Origin: DATJLQ01 sp035509415
Lineage (GTDB): Bacteria; Pseudomonadota; Alphaproteobacteria; JACZXZ01
DNA: 64,000 nt
Direction: 5' to 3'
Assembly (NCBI GenBank): GCA_035509415.1
Contig: DATJLQ010000001.1
Location: 1-64,000 of the forward strand
In this document: positions 59,545-64,000 of the stretch, in pieces
Position numbering within the stretch: position 1 is the first letter of the stretch
Layout: every line of letters starts with the position of its first letter
Notes under the pieces: generated by a model
Databases searched by the model: none
What the model was told of the DNA's origin: nothing
Seen by the model: the letters and a program-made list of their open reading frames with translations, nothing else
Translations under genes and position numbers: made by a program

Positions 59545-60614
59545 GCGCCGCCGAGACGATTGGCGCGCGCCGGGCCGACCGCGTGCTGGGCCTGCGCGTG
59601 AGCCCGCTCACGCGCCGGCGCCTCGCCAATTTCCGCGCCAACCGCCGCGGCTTCTGGTCGCTGTGGATTTTTCTCGCGCTCTTCGTCGTGAGCCTCTTCG
59701 CCGAGTTCATTGCCAACGACCGGCCGATCGTCGTCTCCTATGCCGGTCATCTCTATTTCCCGATCTTCGCCAACTATCCCGAGACCACCTTCGGCGGCGA
59801 GTTTCCGACCGAGGCGGATTATCGCGACCCCTACGTCAAAAAGCGCATCGAGGCGAAGGGCTGGATCGTCTGGCCGCCGATCCCGTTCCACTACGATACG
59901 ATCAACTACGCGCTGAAGACGCCGGCGCCCTCGCCGCCCGATTCCGTCGATTGGCTCGGCACCGACGATCAGGGGCGCGATGTGCTGGCGCGGCTCATCT
60001 ACGGCTTCCGCATCTCGACGCTGTTCGGGCTGACACTCACCATCCTGAGCTCGATCATCGGCATCGCCGCCGGCGCCATCCAGGGCTATTACGGCGGCCT
60101 CGTCGACCTCTCCTTCCAGCGCTTCATCGAGCTCTGGTCGAACATCCCGACCCTTTTCCTGCTCATCATCCTGTCGAGCTTCGTCCAGCCGAACTTCTGG
60201 TGGCTCCTCGGCATCATGCTCGCCCTCTCCTGGATGCAGCTCGTCGATCTCGTGCGCGCCGAGTTCCTGCGCGCGCGGAACTTCGACTATGTCCGGGCGG
60301 CGCGCGCGCTCGGCGTGCGCAATCCCGTGATCATCGTCCGCCATGTCCTGCCCAACGCCATGGTCTCGACGCTGACCTTCATGCCGTTCATCCTGAACGG
60401 CTCCATCACCACCCTCACCTCGCTCGACTTTCTCGGTTTCGGGCTGCCGCCGGGCTCGCCGTCGCTCGGCGAATTGCTGCTGCAAGGCAAGAACAACATC
60501 ACCGCCCCCTGGCTCGGCCTCACCGGCTTCTTCGTCCTCGCCCTGATGCTGAGCCTCCTTACTTTTATCGGCGAAGCCGTTCGCGATGCGTTCGATCCGA
60601 GGAAGGTAAGATAA
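59541..60614 (+). CDS. yejE: Peptide ABC transporter permease, YejE type
   Basis: The 357-residue permease begins with LTRRRLANFRANRRGFWSLW, has the YejE-specific soluble insert with YPETTFGGEFPTEADYRDP (about 80-98), WLGTDDQGRDVLARLIYGFR, and the EAA loop RAARALGVRNPVIIVRHVLPNAM. ATG overlaps the yejB stop. The operon should continue directly into yejF, but a repeat-flanked cassette lies between. Confidence 0.92.
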   Translation: MSAAETIGARRADRVLGLRVSPLTRRRLANFRANRRGFWSLWIFLALFVVSLFAEFIANDRPIVVSYAGHLYFPIFANYPETTFGGEFPTEADYRDPYVKKRIEAKGWIVWPPIPFHYDTINYALKTPAPSPPDSVDWLGTDDQGRDVLARLIYGFRISTLFGLTLTILSSIIGIAAGAIQGYYGGLVDLSFQRFIELWSNIPTLFLLIILSSFVQPNFWWLLGIMLALSWMQLVDLVRAEFLRARNFDYVRAARALGVRNPVIIVRHVLPNAMVSTLTFMPFILNGSITTLTSLDFLGFGLPPGSPSLGELLLQGKNNITAPWLGLTGFFVLALMLSLLTFIGEAVRDAFDPRKVR

Positions 60615-60618
60615 GGGA

Positions 60619-60655
60619 GTTGTCAGTTGTCAGTTCTCAGCTATCAGTCGTCAGA
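60619..60655 (+). repeat. Left tandem-heptamer repeat flanking the S23 cassette
   Basis: Five short units of the TCAGTTG/TCAGTTC/TCAGTCG type run in tandem between the yejE stop and the cassette gene. They are the reverse complement of the longer array at 61022-61079. Confidence 0.8.
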
Positions 60656-60667
60656 CTGGAGCCGGCC

Positions 60668-61033
60668 ATGCAGAACTTTCGGGATCTCAGAGTTTGGCGC
60701 AAGGCACATGACGTGGCGCTTTCCGTCTACAAAATGTCCGACGGCTTCCCGTCCGCTGAACGTTATGGCATCACCAGCCAAATGCGGCGCGCCGCTTTCT
60801 CGGTGCCATCGAATATCGCAGAAGGTTGTGGCAGATCGAGCGGTGCCGACTTTGCCCGATTTCTCGACATCGCCTTCGGGTCGGCCAGCGAGCTCGAATA
60901 CCTGCTCCTCCTCGCCGTCGACCTGGGCATTCTCGAATCTGCGACATATGACGCTATGCTCGCCGAGCTGCAGGAGGTCAAGCGCATGCTGACCGCGCTG
61001 ATTGGCCGCGTGAGGTCAGGCACTGAGAACTGA
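60668..61033 (+). CDS. Four-helix-bundle protein, S23/23S-rRNA-intervening-sequence family
   Basis: The 121 residues match the S23-type four-helix-bundle family: FRDLRVWRKAHDVALSVYK (about 4-22), YGITSQMRRAAFSVPSNIAEGCGR (about 34-57), FLDIAFGSASELEYLL and a C-terminal helix KRMLTALIGRVR. Members were first found in intervening sequences of 23S rRNA and occur as stray cassettes in many genomes; they are related to the avd protein of diversity-generating retroelements. Function unknown. Inverted heptamer repeats on both sides and its place inside the yej operon indicate an inserted unit. Confidence 0.88.
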   Translation: MQNFRDLRVWRKAHDVALSVYKMSDGFPSAERYGITSQMRRAAFSVPSNIAEGCGRSSGADFARFLDIAFGSASELEYLLLLAVDLGILESATYDAMLAELQEVKRMLTALIGRVRSGTEN

Positions 61034-61079
61034 GAACTGACGACTGAGAACTGACAACTCACAACTGAGAACTGACAAC
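61022..61079 (+). repeat. Right tandem-heptamer repeat flanking the S23 cassette
   Basis: Units of CTGAGAA, CTGACAA and CTGACGA run in tandem for about 58 bases up to the yejF ribosome region. Their reverse complements (TTCTCAG, TTGTCAG, TCGTCAG) form the left array at 60619-60655, so the cassette has inverted flanks. Confidence 0.8.
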
Positions 61080-61089
61080 CAACCCCGCC

Positions 61090-62715
61090 ATGCCCCTCCT
61101 CTCCGTCCGCAATCTCCACGTCACCTTTGCCGTTCCCGGCGGCGCGGTCGAGGCGGTGAAAGGGGTTTCGTTCGATCTCGACAAGGGCGGCACGCTGGCG
61201 CTGGTCGGTGAATCCGGCTCGGGCAAGTCGGTCACCGCGCTCTCGGTTCTGCAGCTCCTGCCCTATCCCATGGCGCGTCACGCGGCGGGCAGCAGCATCG
61301 TTTTCGACGGCGCCGAGCTGGTCGGCGCGCCCGAATCGCAGCTGCGCGACATTCGCGGCAACCGCATCGCGATGGTGTTCCAGGAGCCGATGACCTCGCT
61401 GAACCCGCTCCATACCATCGAAAAACAAATCGCCGAAACGCTTTATCTGCACAAGCACATGGCGCCCAGCGCGGCGCGCGCCCGGGTACTCGAGCTGCTG
61501 CGGCTGGTCGGGCTGTCCGAGGCCGAGAAGCGGCTCGGCGCCTATCCGCACCAGCTCTCCGGCGGGCAGCGCCAGCGCGTGATGATCGCCATGGCGCTCG
61601 CCAACGAGCCCGACATCCTCATCGCCGACGAGCCGACGACGGCGCTCGACGTCACCATCCAGGCCCAGATCCTGAAGCTGCTGAAGGAGCTGCAGGCGCG
61701 CTTCGGCATGGCGCTGCTGCTCATCACCCACGATCTCGGCGTCGTCCGCAAGATGGCCGACACGGTGCTGGTGATGACCAAGGGCGAGGTCGTCGAGGCG
61801 GGTCCGGTCGGCGATGTGTTCGCCCGGCCGCAGCATGCCTATACGCGTCATCTGCTGGCGGCCGAGCCCAAGGGCGCGCCGCCGCCGGCTGATCCCGCGG
61901 CGCCGGTGCTCGTCGCCGCCGACGGCCTCAAAGTGTGGTTCCCGATCCGCAGCGGCGTGCTCCGCCGCGTCACCGACCATGTCAAGGCGGTGGACGGCGT
62001 CGGCTTCGAGCTGCGCCAGGGCGAGACGCTCGGCGTCGTCGGCGAGAGCGGCTCGGGCAAGACGACGCTCGGCCTGGCCCTGCTTCGGCTCATCGCCAGC
62101 GAAGGCGCGATCTCCTTCGACGGCAAGCGGCTCGACGACCTCTCCGAGGGCCGCATGCGGCCGCTCCGCCGCGCGCTGCAGATCGTCTTCCAGGACCCCT
62201 TCTCCAGCCTTTCGCCGCGTCTCTCGGTGGCGCAGATCGTCGAGGAAGGGCTCAAGGTGCATCGCATCGGACGAAACGCGCAGGAGCGCCGCGCCATCAT
62301 CGACCAGGCGCTCGTCGAGGTCGGGCTCGATCCCGACTCCGCCGAGCGCTACCCGCATGAATTCTCGGGCGGGCAGCGCCAGCGTGTCGCCATTGCCCGC
62401 GCCACGGTGCTGAAGCCGCGCTTCGTCGTGCTGGACGAGCCGACCTCGGCGCTCGACATGTCGGTGCAGGCGCAAGTGGTCGAGCTGCTGCGCGAGCTGC
62501 AGCGGCGCCACGGCCTCTCCTATCTCTTCATCAGCCATGATTTGCGCGTGGTGCGCGCGCTCGCGCATCAGGTGATGGTGATGAAGGACGGCAAGATCGT
62601 CGAGGCCGGCCCGGCGCAGGAGCTGTTCCAGCGGCCGCGCCATCCCTATACGCGCGCGCTGATGGCCGCGGCCTTCGAACTCGAGGTGGTGGAGGGCGCC
62701 GCGACGACGCAGTAG
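61090..62715 (+). CDS. yejF: Peptide ABC transporter ATPase, YejF type (two ABC domains)
   Basis: The 541-residue protein fuses two ABC ATPase domains, as usual for YejF. Domain 1: Walker A GESGSGKS (40-47), signature LSGGQRQR (about 156-163), Walker B ILIADEPTTALD. Domain 2: Walker A GESGSGKT (about 317-325), signature FSGGQRQR, Walker B VVLDEPTSALD. It powers the YejBE channel. The repeat cassette separates it from yejE by 475 bp. No clear ribosome site stands before the ATG, where the repeat array ends. Confidence 0.92.
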   Translation: MPLLSVRNLHVTFAVPGGAVEAVKGVSFDLDKGGTLALVGESGSGKSVTALSVLQLLPYPMARHAAGSSIVFDGAELVGAPESQLRDIRGNRIAMVFQEPMTSLNPLHTIEKQIAETLYLHKHMAPSAARARVLELLRLVGLSEAEKRLGAYPHQLSGGQRQRVMIAMALANEPDILIADEPTTALDVTIQAQILKLLKELQARFGMALLLITHDLGVVRKMADTVLVMTKGEVVEAGPVGDVFARPQHAYTRHLLAAEPKGAPPPADPAAPVLVAADGLKVWFPIRSGVLRRVTDHVKAVDGVGFELRQGETLGVVGESGSGKTTLGLALLRLIASEGAISFDGKRLDDLSEGRMRPLRRALQIVFQDPFSSLSPRLSVAQIVEEGLKVHRIGRNAQERRAIIDQALVEVGLDPDSAERYPHEFSGGQRQRVAIARATVLKPRFVVLDEPTSALDMSVQAQVVELLRELQRRHGLSYLFISHDLRVVRALAHQVMVMKDGKIVEAGPAQELFQRPRHPYTRALMAAAFELEVVEGAATTQ

Positions 62716-62726
62716 AGTGGCCGAGT

Positions 62727-63656
62727 ATGGCTCTTCTCTTCCTCTCCGACGTTGACAGCGCCCGTGACTGGCGGAAGGAGCTGGCAAAGCACCTCCCCGG
62801 TCTGGAGATGCGCGTCTGGCCTGAGCTCGGCGATCCCGGCGAGATCGACGCGGCGCTGGTCTGGCGCCCGCCGGCGGGACTCTGGGACCGGCTGCCCAAT
62901 CTGAAGCTGATCGCGTCGCTCGGCGCCGGCGTCGATCACATCTTTGCCGATCCGTCGCTGCCGCCCGGCGTCCCGATCGTGCGTCTCGTCGATCCCTACC
63001 TGACGACGGCGATGAGCGAATATGTGCAGCTTCAGGTGCTGCGCCTCCATCGCAACGATCCCGTCTATCGCGCCCAGCAGCAAGCGCGGGTATGGCGGCC
63101 ATGGCCGCAGCCGAATGCCGCCGAGCGCCGCGTCGGCGTGCTCGGGTTGGGCGTGCTCGGCCGCGACGCGGCCTCGAAACTCGAAGTGCTGGGCTTCGAC
63201 GTTGCCGGCTGGAGCCGCCGCGAGAAGCGGCTGCCGGGAATTCCAAGCTTCCACGGCGCCCAGGGTCTCGAGGCGCTGCTCCAGCGCTCGGAGATCCTGG
63301 TCTGTCTGCTACCGCTGACGCCGGCGACGGAGAACATCCTCGACACCAGGCTCTTCACCCGGTTACCGCGCGGCGCCGCGATCATCAATTGCGGGCGCGG
63401 CCGGCATCTCGTCGAAGCCGATCTCCTCGCCGCGCTCGACAGCGGCACGCTCTCCGCCGCGGCGCTCGACGTGTTCCGCGACGAGCCGCTGCCGCCGCAG
63501 CATCCGTTCTGGCGCCATGAGCGTATCCTGGTGACGCCGCATGTCGCGGCCGCAACCAATCCGCCGACCGCCGCCTTGGCGGTGGTGGACAATCTCCGCC
63601 GGCTGCGCGACGGCAGGCCGCTGCGCAACCGCGTCGACGGTTCAGAGCGCTATTGA
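62727..63656 (+). CDS. ghrA: Glyoxylate/hydroxypyruvate reductase A (D-2-hydroxyacid dehydrogenase)
   Basis: The 309-residue NAD(P)-dependent reductase has the D-2-hydroxyacid dehydrogenase order: IASLGAGVDHIF (about 63-74), Rossmann motif GLGVLGRDAASKL with a basic SRR after strand 2 (NADP-type), catalytic Arg in INCGRGRHLVEADL, Glu in FRDEPLPPQHPFW and the HVAAAT histidine. It reduces glyoxylate or hydroxypyruvate. The 3' end overlaps the convergent MarR gene by 15 bp. Confidence 0.88.
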   Translation: MALLFLSDVDSARDWRKELAKHLPGLEMRVWPELGDPGEIDAALVWRPPAGLWDRLPNLKLIASLGAGVDHIFADPSLPPGVPIVRLVDPYLTTAMSEYVQLQVLRLHRNDPVYRAQQQARVWRPWPQPNAAERRVGVLGLGVLGRDAASKLEVLGFDVAGWSRREKRLPGIPSFHGAQGLEALLQRSEILVCLLPLTPATENILDTRLFTRLPRGAAIINCGRGRHLVEADLLAALDSGTLSAAALDVFRDEPLPPQHPFWRHERILVTPHVAAATNPPTAALAVVDNLRRLRDGRPLRNRVDGSERY

Positions 63657-64000
63657 CCGCTCGTAAGGGATGAGGGTGTCGCGCTGCTGCTCGAGCCGGC
63701 GGCTCGCCGCCGCGACGCTTTCGGCGAAATCGCTCAGGAACACCGAGCCCTTCACCGTACGCTGCACCAACACCGAGCGGCGATCCTGATCATCGCGCCG
63801 GCGCCGCGCCAGGCCGAGCATGCCGAGCCGGTCGAGCGCGCGGGTGACGGCAGGCTTCGAGATGCGCAACAGGGCCGCAAGCCCGCGCACCGTGTGCGGC
63901 GGCGGCGTCAGATAGACGGTGAGGACGATGGCGAGCTGGCGTGCCGAGAGGTCGGGTCCGGCGCTGCGCACGGTCTCGATCAACACGTCCCGCCAGAGAT
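63642..64000 (-). CDS. MarR-family regulator, 5' part cut by the window edge
   Basis: The visible 118 residues run to the right edge without a clear start (in-frame residues LWRD precede the first GTG at 63986). The winged helix is seen in DLSARQLAIVLTVYLTPPPHTVRGLAALLRISKPAVTRALDRLGMLGLARRRRDDQDRRSVLV, followed by GSVFLSDFAESVAAASRRLEQ. It belongs to an alphaproteobacterial MarR group; target genes lie outside the window. Confidence 0.85.
   Translation of the reverse strand, partial: LWRDVLIETVRSAGPDLSARQLAIVLTVYLTPPPHTVRGLAALLRISKPAVTRALDRLGMLGLARRRRDDQDRRSVLVQRTVKGSVFLSDFAESVAAASRRLEQQRDTLIPYERSIAL

Noticed and set aside
60668..61033. S23-type protein as part of a diversity-generating retroelement
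   Set aside because: No reverse transcriptase, template repeat or variable repeat is present near it.
60619..61079. Heptamer arrays as a CRISPR array
   Set aside because: Units are 7 bases in direct tandem with no spacers of constant length and no cas genes nearby.

Overview
The window looks like chromosomal DNA of a free-living, high-GC alphaproteobacterium (order not assigned). Evidence: a CIRCE-controlled groES-groEL pair, a Usg-family protein, CtaA-type heme A synthase, a Fur-family Zur with an N-terminal extension, a membrane-anchored CycM-like cytochrome c, strong CG-biased codon use and dense, often 4-bp-overlapping genes. I see no rRNA, tRNA, CRISPR array, phage module or transposase. 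Both edge genes are cut: a TonB-dependent receptor on the left and a MarR regulator on the right.

Layout. 0-4.2 kb: stress and housekeeping genes (Dps, a DUF2089-like regulator with a membrane partner, GroEL/GroES), with a large palindromic intergenic repeat. 4.3-16.6 kb: usg, ctaA, then a metal block consisting of zur, a His/Met-rich peptidoglycan-binding protein, a DUF1007 plus NicO-family metal transporter pair, a TonB-dependent receptor with its own exbB-exbD-tonB, and divergently a znuA-znuC-permease-permease ABC importer. A near-perfect Zur box and a second weaker one lie between the two divergent importer units. This suggests one zinc circuit that takes the metal across both membranes.

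16.7-32.2 kb: catabolic genes (AAHS-type aromatic acid permease, fumarylacetoacetase-family hydrolase, glutamate dehydrogenase with a secreted pentapeptide protein, acyl-CoA dehydrogenase, SDR, carboxymuconolactone-decarboxylase-like protein, and an operon of a PcaD-like hydrolase, class III aminotransferase, gamma-resorcylate-decarboxylase-like enzyme and Gfo/Idh oxidoreductase). It ends with SMP-30 and a QuiC-like two-domain protein divergent from a GntR regulator. 32.2-50.4 kb: a second catabolic set made of a ThDP enzyme, acylating aldehyde dehydrogenase, cupin, CoA-transferase, HMG-CoA-lyase-like enzyme, type II dehydroquinate dehydratase, TetR regulator, a TRAP importer followed by a shikimate/quinate dehydrogenase, and a branched-chain-type ABC importer followed by an SDR and a second shikimate dehydrogenase. 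Together with QuiC this reads as quinate/shikimate uptake and conversion toward protocatechuate, next to a separate 2-oxo-acid to aldehyde to acyl-CoA route. Matching TetR-type operators precede both the cupin operon and the TRAP operon.

50.4-64 kb: EmrAB-type efflux pump with a perfect 17-bp operator, then housekeeping genes (pheA, kdsB, cytochrome c, hisN-like), a yejABEF peptide importer interrupted by a repeat-flanked S23-type four-helix-bundle cassette, ghrA and a MarR regulator.

Most unusual points: the QuiC-like protein lacks metal ligands expected in both of its domains; Dps carries an apparent 12-bp duplication in its ferroxidase helix; a shared TetR operator links two catabolic units; and the S23 cassette sits inside the yej operon. 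All family calls rest on reading the sequence and on remembered family motifs; no database search was run.
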